In this document: positions 26,868-38,393 of the stretch, piece by piece | Numbering within the stretch: the stretch's first letter is position 1 | Layout: each line of letters begins with the position of its first letter | Source of the DNA: Symbiodinium natans | Lineage: Eukaryota > Sar > Dinophyceae > Suessiales > Symbiodiniaceae | Length of the DNA stretch: 64,000 nt | Reading direction: 5' to 3' | Assembly (NCBI GenBank): GCA_905221605.1 | Contig: CAJNDS010000312.1 | Coordinates: 103,501-167,500 of the forward strand | Position numbers and translations under genes: made by a program | Notes under the pieces: generated by a model | Seen by the model: the letters and a program-made list of their open reading frames with translations, nothing else | Told to the model about the DNA's origin: nothing | Database searches by the model: none

Positions 26868-27590
26868 CTAGAGGCGTGATGGCGGCCACTTCTGCTTGAA
26901 TTCCACCACAAACTGCCGAAATCTCTGCGATCCCACGTTAACAAGACCGTGGACTGGATATGGTGGGTGCACATGTACAAACGTCAGTTGCCCGGCTTCC
27001 TGTCGTGAAACCGGCCCTTTGGGCTTTCCTTGCTCGTCTAAGGCGATCGTGTCACTGGCTAGGATGTTCAAGAAGAAATAGTCTCGCAGATGGCGGTGCA
27101 CATGGCATTCTGCCCCCGCTTCAACCTCGAAGGCCCAAACACAGACGAGTGCATTCTCGACTAGGAGCTTTGTCCCAACGTCACTGCGAACACCGTCACC
27201 GTGCTCGCATGCCGTCTTGCTCTGTCCCATGTGCCCAGTGTGTCCGAACACTTGCACAGCAAAGAACGTGCCGTCCACACTGCGCAACCTGATTTCTTCA
27301 CTTCGGAAGGGCTCCCAGCTGGCGTACAACTTGCCGTCTGCAACTCTCAGGATTGACTTCGAATTCTCCTCTTGGACCACGCCCGGCCCCGCCGAAAGGA
27401 GAAGAACCGGTCCATCCACAGAGGCGAGGGTGATGCTCTTCGAAGTGTCCAGGAGGTACACTGCACATCGCTCGTTGCGCATCATTGCCATGTCAGCAGG
27501 GCGTGAGTTGTAGGCAATTGGTAGGCAATTGGTATCGCAGTGCATTGAAGTGGGGGATCTCAGACGTAGGAAATAACGACGTCGGAGCAT
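26868..27590 (-). CDS. Cupin-domain protein
   Basis: A 240-codon uninterrupted ORF. The last 90 residues form a single cupin barrel. Motif 1 has VWAFEVEAGAECHVHRH with the H-x-H pair at 163/165 and an Asp at 170 where the usual Glu sits. Motif 2 is PPYPVHGLVN, giving the H-x3-N pattern at His214 and Asn218. These residues normally hold one divalent metal. The N-terminal half (about 36-145) is beta-rich and unassigned. Translation may start at the clustered Met34/36/37 rather than the first ATG, because residues 1-33 look like leader sequence and contain an 11-base direct duplication (CCAATTGCCTA twice). Substrate is unknown; cupins include dioxygenases, isomerases and binding proteins. It may be intronless or the last exon of a longer gene. 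Confidence 0.78.
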   Translation of the reverse strand: MLRRRYFLRLRSPTSMHCDTNCLPIAYNSRPADMAMMRNERCAVYLLDTSKSITLASVDGPVLLLSAGPGVVQEENSKSILRVADGKLYASWEPFRSEEIRLRSVDGTFFAVQVFGHTGHMGQSKTACEHGDGVRSDVGTKLLVENALVCVWAFEVEAGAECHVHRHLRDYFFLNILASDTIALDEQGKPKGPVSRQEAGQLTFVHVHPPYPVHGLVNVGSQRFRQFVVEFKQKWPPSRL

Positions 27591-29530
27591 GTGATTTGGG
27601 GAGGCGGTGGAAGCAGCATTAGCGGCAACAAGCAGCTAAGGGTAGATACTACTTGCTAAAAGCAGCTACAGGCAACCATAGAAAAGCCAGCTCTAGGCTA
27701 GAACCTCGTGGCCGCAGACGGAAGCAAAGCAGAGTTGACATGGCAAGGAAGAACGTCGGGCCCAAAGCGCCTAAGGCCAAGGTGGTGGGCTGGCAGGGGG
27801 CATGGTCAGGGGGTAAGCCTTGACTCTTCATGCTTCCCGGTGCCTCCCTTGTGCGAAAGAGGGCCGTTTGTGAGCCGTGTTGAGCTCCCCCGAGATCTGC
27901 CGAAAACGAACCAAAAAAGACCTTTTTTCTAGTTGAGCGAGGCCGGAATTGTAACTTCACTCCAGCAAGAGCCATCGGACATCTTACACCTTCAGCAGGT
28001 GACCCCCACATCTCGAACTTGCCTAACTTGATTCAACTTGATTTAACTTCTGAGTTTCCGAGGAAAGGAAAGGTCACCGGAGAACTAATGTACTCAAAGC
28101 TGCGCTTCAGAGAGACGTTGAAGCCTCCCCAGGTCTCGTCTGGGCGCACTCCCCACACCGACCGCGCCTGCAAGGCACTTCAAGGAACTTCGCCAACCTT
28201 CGCCTTCAGCCGTTAGATGTCGTTGTTTTTCGTGAAGATTTTAGTCCTTTGATCTGGGCTCGTGCTTCGCGGCACCTTGTAAAGGACGTAGGTGGTCGCG
28301 ATGAGTTGCAAGATCTGCGTTTGGTTGAGGCGGCCGAGCACTTCACATCGTTCAGGCTCACTGTGACCTCCAGCTGTCGGTGGACCCGGTGGGCCCTCAC
28401 ATGTTGAGGCTCTACAGCGTGTGGAAAGGCTAAGGGAACAAGCATGCCACAAGATGCCACAAGTACGTTCAGGTGAGCTGCGGCCGGAGACTAACGAGCT
28501 TCCCAGGAGGTTGGGCAGAGGTCCGACTCGTAGTTCCTGCTAAGGCGTTAAGATTTCCAAGAGCGAATTCGACATGTGTGGAAAGAGCACAGAGACTCCA
28601 GTGCTCCTCGGAAAGCTTGGCGCATCTGCCGTGCACTTTTGTAATGACCTCCAAGCCATCGTCCTTGCTCGCCTGCAAGTGGTTGGCAAATGGTTAAGGC
28701 TGCGGAGACCACCGAACAGTGCACCGTTGCCATCCGTTGCCCGTTGCAGGCTGAGCCACGGTTTCTTGAAAGTTCGCTTGCTTCAACTTCCTCAGCCGCA
28801 GTTGGAGCACGGGACAACATGGAAGGACCTGCACTGGTTGCTGTGTTGATTGCAGAACTCGGAGGCCTTTGGTGTCCCACTCCGTTGTGGGCTTGCTACC
28901 CATCACCTATTCTCAGGCTCAGGAGTCAGCACTCCGTTTAGTCATGGTTTTTGCGATAATCCTTGAGCGCTTGAAAAATTGCGCACTCCTTTTGGGATCT
29001 CGAGTTTCCCGGCTTCCCAGGTTTCCCGCTCCTTTCACAACTCCACCTACAGCTGTGGCCATGCCATGGCCATGCCGCCATGGAGCTTCTGAAGCTCTGA
29101 CACCTGGTTGCGCAACGCCTTACGAGAACCAGGAATTGCAGAGGTTGTTTGGGGGGCAGGGGCAGGGGGGGGGGGGGGGCATTCTGCTACATATCTTTAA
29201 ACACACACACACACACACACAGAAATCAATACAGAGAGAGAGACGTAGCGGGCGTTTAGTCAAATAAATCGGACCTGTGTGCTTGGCTCAAGCTAGAGAA
29301 CACTACCTCCAGCTGCGAGGACCTAGCCTAGCTATGCCTCGCTGTCATCCAACGCACTCACTGCTTCAATCGTTCTCAATAATTACAGCTCGAAAAAAAC
29401 CAACACGAACCCATCTGCTCACTACGGGAGGTATTACACTCTTCTGACTCTTCTTGAGCCAGGCATCCTCACACGTTTTTGAATCCATGGAAGGCGAGCT
29501 CTGAGAACATCCTCTCTCCATATTGTCCTG
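27591..29530. other. Interval without a supported gene
   Basis: Upstream of the cupin ORF. Nothing recognised, apart from a short poly-G then (CA)n element at 29165-29222. Confidence 0.45.
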
Positions 29531-29536
29531 TTGGAC

Positions 29537-29925
29537 GAAAAGGGGAGGAGGGGAGGAGGGGAGGAGGGGAGGAGGGGAGGAGGGGAGGAGGGGAAGGAGG
29601 GGGAAGGGGGAAGAGGGGGAGGGCAAGAGGGCAAGAGGGCAAGAGGGGAAGAGGGGAAGAGGGGAAGAGAGGGGAAGAGGGGAAGAGAAGAAGAGGGGAA
29701 GAGGGGAAGAGGGGAAGAGGGGAAGAGGGGAAGAGGGGAAGAGGGCAAGAGAGAGGGAAGGGCAAGAGGGGAAGAGGGGAAGAGGGGAAGAGGGGAAGAG
29801 GGGAAGAGGGGAAGAGGGGAAGAGGGGAAGAGGGGAAGAGGGGAAGAGGGGAAGAGGGGAAGAGGGGAAGAGGGGAAGAGGGGAAGAGGGGAAGAGGGGA
29901 AGAGGGGAAGAAAGGGGAAGAGAAT
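29537..29925 (+). repeat. Purine-only minisatellite (GAGGGGAAG)n
   Basis: A first part of GGAGGAGG-type units (to about 29600), then about 30 units of a 9-base GAGGGGAAG repeat with GGCAAGA and GAAGAAG variants. Nearly every base is a purine on the plus strand. Three overlapping ORFs of 134-214 codons rich in Arg/Gly/Glu, and antisense Ser/Pro/Leu ORFs, are artefacts. Confidence 0.95.
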
Positions 29926-30110
29926 GAAAGAGAGAAGGAGAGAGAGAGAGAGGGAGAGAGAGAGAGAGAGCGAAAGTGCATCTCTACAGAGCCACAGCGG
30001 GTCTTCTTCCAAACTACTGTTTCGGGGAAACTGGAACCCGAAACTGCCAACCCGAAATGTCAAACAAAAACCTGCAAGGCTTAAAGGAGAGTGCGAGAGC
30101 CAGCGAGAGC

Positions 30111-30142
<32 letters not shown>

Positions 30143-30165
30143 GAGAGAGAGAGAGAGACAGAAAC
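29926..30165 (+). repeat. (GA)n microsatellites flanking unique sequence
   Basis: GA runs at about 29930-29970 and 30100-30160, on each side of about 125 bases of unique sequence. They continue the purine bias of the neighbouring minisatellite. Confidence 0.88.
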
Positions 30166-32900
30166 AAAAAATTGAATCTAAGAGATGAGGACAAACTAGA
30201 GCTGTTGGGGGCTCACAGGAAATATGAGGCAGTGCAAGGGAAATGACAGGGAGATGATTGGAGGCCATCAGAAAGAGACGATGAACCCTGGAGCCTAGAG
30301 CATTTCAACGACGTTCTTGCATTTGTCGGCACGATGCGTCTTCGCCAAGGCTGATCCATCTGAAAGTGAATCTCAACCGGTTCTTCTCACCCAAACAATT
30401 CAAAAATCTGTATCATATGCACTAATGCCTCTCTACATTCTTTACGTGTAGATTGCAAGCCTCTGTATCATCTGTACAAGATGAAGATATTAATCCATTT
30501 TCTTTCTCATATGTAACTTAAAGCCCTCCTTCTCGAATCCACGTGTTCCTTGAAAAACCACGGGCGAGCATGAGCACAGGTAGGTTCGGAAGCAGGCATG
30601 GTCAGAACAGGCATGTGGTCGTTGTCGATAAGACTTGCCGCCAGGAATTCAACCTCTACCTGCTCCATAGTTTGATGGCTCTATTTCCTCTAGACGCGAA
30701 TACGAAACCTCTGTTTCCTCAACTTGTTACGAAGACAGCCTCCGCCTCCAGCTCACGAAAACCTGTCTTTCCTCATGCTTCAGTTGTTGGATTCTAGTTC
30801 GCGCGCAAACCTCTCTATGTTCTGATAAGAACAAAACGCATCAACAAGCTGACCCCATCTTTTTGGCCCATTCTCGCAATCATGACCGATTGACGGGTTC
30901 ATGAGCTAATAAAGGGCAGATGGTTGCCAAAATGATTGGGTTAATTAATGGGTTGATGGGCGCACACAGGGTTGACAGGATAGCTCTTTAATAAGGACTT
31001 GAGGGCTCATGGAACGCGACATGTACAAAAAATCAGGGACGGGGACACCCGGTTCTCAACAGGAATACGCAACACCAACACATGATTATGCTCACACAAA
31101 TCCAGGGACGGTTGTGACGAGCTCTTTTTGGTTGTGGTATGTCCGGTGTGACGCCATGCCGTTGCTGTATGCCTTGCCGACCCTACTTAACTCCCGCCCC
31201 ACCTCCGCTTCCTGCCCTCCATTGGATGGGCGTTTTGTTGGCAGGGCCCTGGGCAGTGAAGAGTTATGAAGGTTTCCACGGAGAGCACAGGCCCGGCACA
31301 AACAACGTTAAATCGGGGGAGGCCCCAGCCTCAGGCGCTTGACTACGGTTGGGGGTCAAAGAATAACCCACCTACTTTACTCCCTGGCATTCCGACGCCA
31401 AATTGTCGACCCCTTCGTTTGGTCCGAAGGCTCAGAAGCCCGTGACAGCCCGACTTCGGGGACCAGTGGCCCATAGAGTTCCCGCAGATCTCTAGCCAAA
31501 ACGTTTCCCTGAGGGGGGCTATCCCAACGGGTTCACTTACAGGGACGGGATTTGTCGCTATTTACAGGGTATACAGGGTTTGGTGGTTTGAGTGTGTTGT
31601 GGGCGGAAAAGGTTTTGGGAGCATTTTTGAGGTTCAGTAGGCAAGGTATAGGCACGAGAGTGGGTTGTCGTTGAGTTGCTTTTGCCTCTGCGGGTGCAGG
31701 CAGTTTAAAAGGGCCCCACCCCCAGTACCCAAAATGTGGGGGTTTCCGAAATTAGGGGTACCTTATGGGGGGTCCTTATCATAAGGGAAGCCAACACTAT
31801 TTGGGACTATATTGGGGACCCCGTATTTTCGTAAACCCCCTGGGTTTCGGTTTACGCTACATGTAGTTTTGGGGGCGACGAAAAACCCTGAACCCTAAAC
31901 CCTGAACCCCAAGCCCAGAAACTAAAACTTCTTGTGAACGGATTAGTGAGTGAGTCGTGGACCACTTCACTCAGAGTATTCCCCGAGCAAGAGTGCAAGC
32001 CCCACTCCCTCAACCTCAAACCCTGCAAGCCGAAACCAAGAAATCCCGACTTAAACAAAAGATTCTCAGAATCATCCCCGAACCGCAGAAAGGGCACGTA
32101 ATGACTTAGTGATTTTCGGATTTGTTCGTCCTTGAACGTAACCAACCCCCCCCCCCTCCCCCCCTCACCCCAAAATGAACCAAAAAAACAGCGACGAAAA
32201 CGTGTAGCGTGTTTTTGTCAATTGCGCCTCTGCGAAGGCACCGGGCTCAGAAGCAGTAAAATTAGAAGATTAACCCACGCAGGCCATGTTTCCAGGCAAC
32301 ACAGGTGCAGGCGACGTGCGTCATTCGAGAAGGCTGGGCCCCGAAACCCTCTAAAACCATCCCTGTAAGTGAACCAGTCTGCGGGGTTATGGATTCCACA
32401 TGGACCTCCTATGAACTGTAATGTTGGACCCGGTTTAGTGGGGGCCTCCTCCATTAAGTCAACTTGGCTGAATTATTCAGGGCATCCTGACTGTCCAGGG
32501 GTCCCTCTTTAAAGTCCAACGGTTCCCGAAATCCGGCATTTTTTTGGGGCTTGTTTTCAACTAAGTTGAAAAAGCCGGGCCTTAAGATTTCAAAGGCCGA
32601 CCTCCTGAATTCCAACCGGCCCGAATATTTTCCTCTAAGGAAACCATTTGAAAAATTGGCGCTCAATCCGACAAGGAGCCCCGATTTGGATGCCGGGCTG
32701 GCCGGGCCTTATGATTTTAAAGTTCCAACCGGCCCGAAACCAATATTTCCTTTAAGGAAACCAGTTTAAAAATTGGTCCCCCTCAATCCGACAAGGGGGT
32801 GGTCCAGGGGCCCCCTCCGACCCCCAATAATGCGACGGATTCGGGACCCTGTTTAATGTCAAGGCCCCGGCCCGGGGGCTCCAAATTTGGAAAAGCCTAT
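30166..32900. other. Interval without a supported gene
   Basis: Non-coding. The part from about 31350 to 32850 consists of short, degenerate GGCCGGGCC, CCCC and GGATTT pieces that look like decayed repeats. It includes CCCTAAA-type telomere-like repeats at 31884-31910. Confidence 0.5.
31884..31910 (-). repeat. Interstitial telomere-like repeat
   Basis: Four consecutive CCCT(A/G)AA or CCC-ending units, i.e. TTTAGGG/TTCAGGG on the minus strand. Confidence 0.65.
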
Positions 32901-33297
32901 GGATCCCTTTTGCATTCAAATAAACTCATCCCGGATCCCTTTTCGATTCGCACGGATCCCTTTTAAGTTCACATAAGCTCATCCCTTTTAATTCATATGG
33001 ACATATAAGCTCATCCCTTTTAAACTCATATGGATCCCTTTTTAAATTCATATAAGCTCATCCCTTTTAATTTCAATCGCTGTGAAATTCATATAAGCTC
33101 ATCCCTTTTAAATTCAGATGGATCCCTTTTACATTCATATAAGCTCATCCCTTTTAAATTCATATGGATCCGTTTTAAACTCATATAAGCTCATCCCTAT
33201 TAAATTCACATGGATCCCTTTTAAACTCATTTAAGCTCATCCCTTTTAAATTCATATGGATCCCTTTTAACTTATATAAACTCATCCCTATGAAAAT
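32901..33297 (+). repeat. 46-bp AT-rich minisatellite
   Basis: About eight imperfect 46-base units. Each is two related 23-base halves, one starting GGATCCCTTTT and the other AAGCTCATCCCTTTT, each followed by AAATTCATAT. One unit is shortened and one carries a short insertion near 33075. Confidence 0.92.
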
Positions 33298-35041
33298 CAT
33301 GCGAAACCCCGGGCCCGTTTAAAGAGGGCAAAATCCAGCCTCGACTGTTCAGGGTGGGGGGCGGGGGCCCAACACAGTAGCCAGGGTTCAACATTAAACT
33401 TCAGCGACAGCAAAACAGTTCAAACATTTTTAGGCAGCGGGAGCAGAAACCGGGACGTACCGCAACCAAAATGATGCTTGTAATCGTGAACGGTCCCGTA
33501 TTGAAACAACAGGAGAGCTTGTCTCCCTCGTGCTGTAGGCACTGCAGGTACCGCAGGTGTAATTTATGTCTAAACCCCTGCTGCCACAGATTTTACCAAA
33601 AAAACTTTTTGCGTCCTCCATGACAACTTTCAGGTATCCCTTGCGATGGATTTCGATGCTGTTGAAGAACTTGAGAATCCTCGGCTAAGGGTAGGGTAAA
33701 GTATGGGCAGACTTGCTCGGTTGATACGCTCTGGCTTGTGGTCAGTTTACTTCTCCTGTTCCAGCGCTTGTCTTTGGGCTCTCTGCCGAGCAACTTTGGC
33801 AAGCTGACAGCGAGAAGTGTAGCTGCCTTTGAGGGCCGTGTCAGGGCGCGTATTCCAACAGATGCAGGAAGCAGGTACCTTGAAAATATCTGCTGTTGTC
33901 ACAACTCATGCGGTCGAGGTGGCCGCGACGCTTGCGATGCAGGTCATGGTATGCATTGGCTTGTCCATGGAAGAGAGCAACGATTCTGGGCTGAAGACCT
34001 CCCAAGACAAAAACCCCACTTGGGATGTACAGCCTACAAGGGACAGGACTGCAAATACGAAGCAAACGAAAAATGTTCACGGTCGTTTTTCCAAAGAAGT
34101 GGTACGGTCGAACTTCGTCGGACCGAAAGGAGGTGCGTCGATGTCGCTCTACATTTTGAACTACCACATGCAACAGCCATGTGCGAACTAGCCCTCGTTG
34201 CGGGAGCTCTAAGAAATGCTTGGATGTTGCACTTGTGTTCAAGAAGGGGTATTGGGCAAAGAGACGTCTGGGACTTCAAGATTGAGGCATTTTCCCCCAT
34301 CGCCTAGCAAATCACAAGGACGCGACGCACGTGGAGCTTGCATGCTGGCACTTGCCGACGTAGATGCTGCTACGCATACTTGAACTGTTGCAGCCTGGTG
34401 CGCGCGGATCCCGTGGCCAAACCCACAGCATAAAATGAACAGAGCAAACCTGAGCATCAAGGTGGCTGAGCTCTCGCTTTAAAAGGTTTGTAAGAGCGGA
34501 GAAGGGCTGCATTTCCGAACGCGATGACGTGCGCAACTCTGGTGCACAAAGTGCACATCAGAAGAAGCGGTCAAGCCTTTCACTCCAGTTGAAGACCCAA
34601 CCTCGAACCTAGAATCTGTCAGAAACTAGCAAGGATGCAAGAGCGAGGATAACGTTGAAACAAACCCTTTTTATAACAACCGTCTGCGGGTACCTCAAAA
34701 GCATCAGTTCTCTCGCCGCTTCAAAGCCTATAGATGGGCAGACAAGCAACACGAAGAGAAGCCTGCGGAAATGGACTATCTCATCCGTGGTCATAGTTCC
34801 AGCGATCTTCCTGCGAGAGCCTACCTTTAGCCTTTAGCGGCAGCTTGGGCAGAGGCTTGCTGCACGGCTTGCTGCTATAGCCGAGTTCAAGCAGTGTTGA
34901 AACTCCTAAATTTAATAACCAGTCGATTGTTGGCATGCTGCTGCTGTCAATGTATGATAGTAGGATTCCAGATGCTGGCTCCAGAAGCAGCTGGATTCTC
35001 AGTCTTGCCTGGAGTTTCAGTCATGCACATTCCTGTCCCAG
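33298..35041. other. Interval with unassigned ORFs
   Basis: Plus-strand frames of 189 codons (33738-34307) and 120 codons (33829-34191) and a minus-strand frame of 133 codons overlap one another. None has a recognisable domain, so no call is made. Possible upstream exon of the plus-strand gene near 34710-34830. Confidence 0.4.
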
Positions 35042-36113
35042 TCATGTCCTGAAGTCGATGGAGGAGACTTCGCGGGTTGCCACAAAGACGAGCTGGAGCG
35101 GAATGGAGATGTACGCAATGCAAATCACCAAGTCCAGCCTCATTTGCGCAGGTCGTGCACATGGATACCTGTAAGTCTCCCATGGAGCTGCATGCTAGGC
35201 TGCATGCTAGGCTGCGTTAATTACTTTGCACTATTTTGCACTGCGCAGGCCACACCAAGGGCCAAGGAGCCCTGCGCTGATTGTTGGATCCCTCATGGCC
35301 CTCGACAAAGCAGATCGTCGAGCTGTAGTGAGGCCGAGCAAGCTACATGCTGCAGCCAAAAGCAAACCAGCGGCAGGCAAAGAGGAAGTATCCCGTGTCT
35401 AGCCGGCTTAGAAGCCTGCTTTGCAGCCAGCAGTATCTGAAAGCTTCCAAGGCGTGCAACGTGCGGACTGCTGCTTTTCCAAAAAGTATCAAACATCTCA
35501 ACAACCTTGTCACTGCCCTCCCGAAATCCCCAAACGAAGCGGGTCTGGCCGAGGCCACCCTGGAGATCCTTCGAAAGGCCAAGTTTCCAAGCCATTGACT
35601 TGGAAAAGCGGCGAGAGCGAAGGGGAGCGAATGTAGCAGCCCTAATGTGCGGTTCATTCTCTGCAGGTAGACGTACGCAAGTAAATAACGCAAAACTTCC
35701 AACTCACTACAGTGACTCTGCGCTTGGAACCGCAGCCAGTTTCCACCCGATTGTCCCAGAACACCTTCGCTGCGTAATTCTTAGTCGTGGTAGGCAGGGA
35801 CAACATTGGGAACCATTGGGCAGCTTCGAACATGAAGAGCCCGCAGTCGCTTCGATTTGCAGAAGTCATGACCGGAGCGCGAAACAAGAACCACGTGCCC
35901 CCCCCCCACACATGCTTGACAGTGTCTGATGACCAAGTATGGGCGAGTGAACAGGTCGTACGTGAGTACACGGAAAGTATTGAGGAGATGACACCGGAAT
36001 CTGACAAGAAATGCTTTGTACAACAAGAGAAATCGTCAGGTAGGGCCTGAGAAGACTTGTGCGTACCAATCAAGTTTGGGGCTTGTGCAGGCCAGCGGAA
36101 GCACCATGCTTAG
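35042..36113 (+). CDS. Small gene of unknown function with short introns
   Basis: Proposed exons: 35042-35170, 35249-35387, 35431-35598 (or ending earlier), 35923-36039 and 36091-36113. The first starts after CCTGTCCCAG and ends CT|GTAAGT. The second begins with the G needed to complete the codon and reads ALIVGSLMALDKADRRAVV. The third contains FPKSIKHLNNLVTALPKS and a helix-like LAEATLEILRK. The fourth follows a C-run ending CTTGACAG, reads SDDQVWASEQVVREYTESIE and ends CAG|GTAGGG. The last gives a short tail and TAG. Inferred introns are only 78, 43 and 51 bases apart from an unresolved stretch between 35598 and 35923. Possible upstream coding (RRFKAYRWADKQHEEKP) lies near 34710-34830. No family recognised. 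Confidence 0.45.
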
Positions 36114-36820
36114 CCGGAGACCTTCGGTTCAGAAGCCTAGAGCCAAAAAAGGACACGCTGCAGTAGGGCCATACAGTTTTCGCAGCTTCCTGAAACCCCC
36201 TGAAACCCCCCCCACTCCTCATCGCTCACTTCCAGGATGCTGAGGTTCGAGAACACCTGTTCAACTGTTCTCTACATCGACTCGGCACTTGGACTCCAAA
36301 TAATCCGTATTCCTAGGTAGTCCGAGAGAGCCCTTGCTAAACAAGAACGACGGAAAGGTCGAGACCTTGGCGAAGTAGCCTTCGCTGTCCCCAGCTGCTG
36401 CGCAGCTCAGAGCACGGTCTGGCACATCCTGTCATCCACTTCACTGTCAGCCCCTTTCATGCCTCATCTTTTGCACGATCGTCATATGTATGGCATACTG
36501 ATGCATACCGTGCCGAGGGAGAGCAGGTCGTTTTTTTCGTCTGTCCTTTTTTCTTTAGAATTCTCTTTCTCCCTCTGACCCTGTGACGGCTGCAGCAAAA
36601 CCCTCGAGGCAGATTGGGAGAACGGTTTGGTTGTTTCTGAATTCTGTTCTAAATTGCCTTATCCAATGAACATAAAAAAGATACCTTGGCAGGTCAGCCA
36701 ACGCTGAGTTCGGACTTGCAAAGCACACTGCTGGTGCCAAGCCCGCGGGCTTCGAAGGCGACCCGCAGACATGTAGGAGCTGTGGCGTAATTTCTGTTTT
36801 CACATGCTAACGCTTTTTGG

Positions 36821-37004
36821 CCTAAAATGGGTACCCACCCCAGCTGAAAGTCCAGAAGCAGACGGTGCATCAGGACCCCCCTGCCATCCCACCCCGCCTC
36901 CCCACCCCCGCCACCCCCCCCCCGCCACCCCACCCCCCGCCGCCACCCACCCCACCCTCCGCCACCCCACCCCCGAGGCGGGTCGCGTAGCGTTAAAATT
37001 AAAG
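36821..37004 (+). repeat. Dispersed repeat, copy 1
   Basis: Three conserved blocks shared with 53269-53414: a CCTAAAATGGGT block (36821-36832), a 21-base block beginning AGCAGACGG (36857-36877) and a block beginning GAGGCGGGTCGCG (36975-37004). The space between blocks is filled by C-rich sequence that differs between copies. Confidence 0.85.
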
Positions 37005-37280
37005 CCAATGGTTCCGGTACTCATCTCTGCGCAAGCATCCTAGCCTCGCGTGTCCGCTCTTGAATAGACTTTCTCTCTACAAAACTGAGGCAAACCATGG
37101 TCGCAATGCTACTTCAACAAATGCTCCTGTAAGTTCGGCAGAGACCGGTGCTCTTAACCATGCCGGCATTGCCGCTTGTCGCCACGGGGCGGCCGCAGAT
37201 CCCGTGCTTCCCAGGCTGTGTGCAACTGCGCACGGCTATGCCGGGGCTGGCGAGATTCGGGTTTGTTTGCTTTGATTGAA

Positions 37281-37860
37281 TGAGCAGAGACCCCGAGAAT
37301 GCTATGCGGGCTTTGCTTTGTAGTCTTTTCTTCGATATATTTACTTTGATGTAGTGCCTATTCGAATAACAAATATGATAATAAGATATTTTTGACAAGT
37401 AATATCTTGTTATACTATTCGGCTAGTATATTATTGTACAATCTGCTGAGAAACAAATGCCTATCTATGATTCTTTGATCATTAGATTCTTGTCTCTTGG
37501 ATTTTCATACTAAATAATCATTGTAGGATTACACAACTATACTGATGTATTCTTATACTGTTGCAATAATGCCTATATACTTACATGTATACATACGGGT
37601 TTCTAACTTTTTTGATCATAAATGACTCTACTTTAGTACTTCTGTGTTCGTGTTTTATTGTATTTTTATGTTCTTATATTGTTAATATATTGCTATAGTT
37701 TCATTTGTTGGCGTGTCTCTCCATTTCTGCTTATGAAGCCGAGGGAAAAAGTAGCCAATGTAAGCTTTAAAACTTGCAAGGAGCTATACGGAGTTGCTTC
37801 ATAATTAACTTTTTCTAACTAGTTGTATGTCCGGCCTAAATCCAGGGGCCACCCAGGTAG
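37281..37860. other. AT-rich island
   Basis: About 580 bases with far higher A+T than the surroundings and many TATA/ATTG stretches. A hairpin with 8-base arms (AAGATATT/AATATCTT) and a 10-base loop lies at 37383-37408. No gene recognised. Its origin (organellar fragment, mobile element or scaffold-type region) cannot be decided from sequence alone. Confidence 0.7.
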
Positions 37861-38393
37861 GGTTCAAGTTTCAGGCGTAGGGTTCAAGAACTTGAAAAAA
37901 TTTAGGGGGTTTAGAGCTTAAGGCTAACGAGGCGAGGCAGACTACGGAGCAGCGGATACTTCTGAGAGCAGCTCGTGAGCGACCAGTGACCGACCCCAAA
38001 TGCCTCCCCACGCTATTCTGGGATGTTTGCTATGAGCATACGACATTATGTACGTACTCCTACTTGCCAACAGAAAGGCCGACCCGAAACGTTGAAACGC
38101 CCCAGAGACCGCCCGGAACAGGCGCACTGGTAGGGTTTGGGCCGATGTTCCTTTTAGTGGTCTTTGTCGGGGCCACGTCTCATCTTCTGGGTGGCATCAT
38201 GTGAGTCGGCGTCAAAATTAGTTTTTTCAGCCTTGCCTGTTTTTGAGTTAGCGTGCCCCCTATTGCACCTTTATCCTATCGTGTCAAACACCTCTATCAT
38301 TAAGCACGTCCCTTATCGATCATCGGCTTTTTGCCCAACAACTACCCCCTCTACTAAAACAAGCGAGCGGCAATTAATTTTGACCGCATCTCA

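Noticed and set aside
29270-29295. Possible relict dinoflagellate spliced leader (TTGGCTCAAG)
   Set aside because: Only the last ten bases match and the upstream part of the leader is absent; compatible with chance.
29434-30175. Arg/Gly/Glu-rich and Ser/Pro/Leu-rich ORFs of 134-214 codons
   Set aside because: Produced by the purine minisatellite; open in several frames because the repeat lacks stop codons.
32901-33297. Possible CRISPR array
   Set aside because: Repeats are contiguous 46-bp units with no unique spacers, in a eukaryotic context; it is a minisatellite.
36694-37024. Gly/Trp-rich minus-strand ORFs
   Set aside because: They translate the C-rich core of dispersed repeat copy 1.
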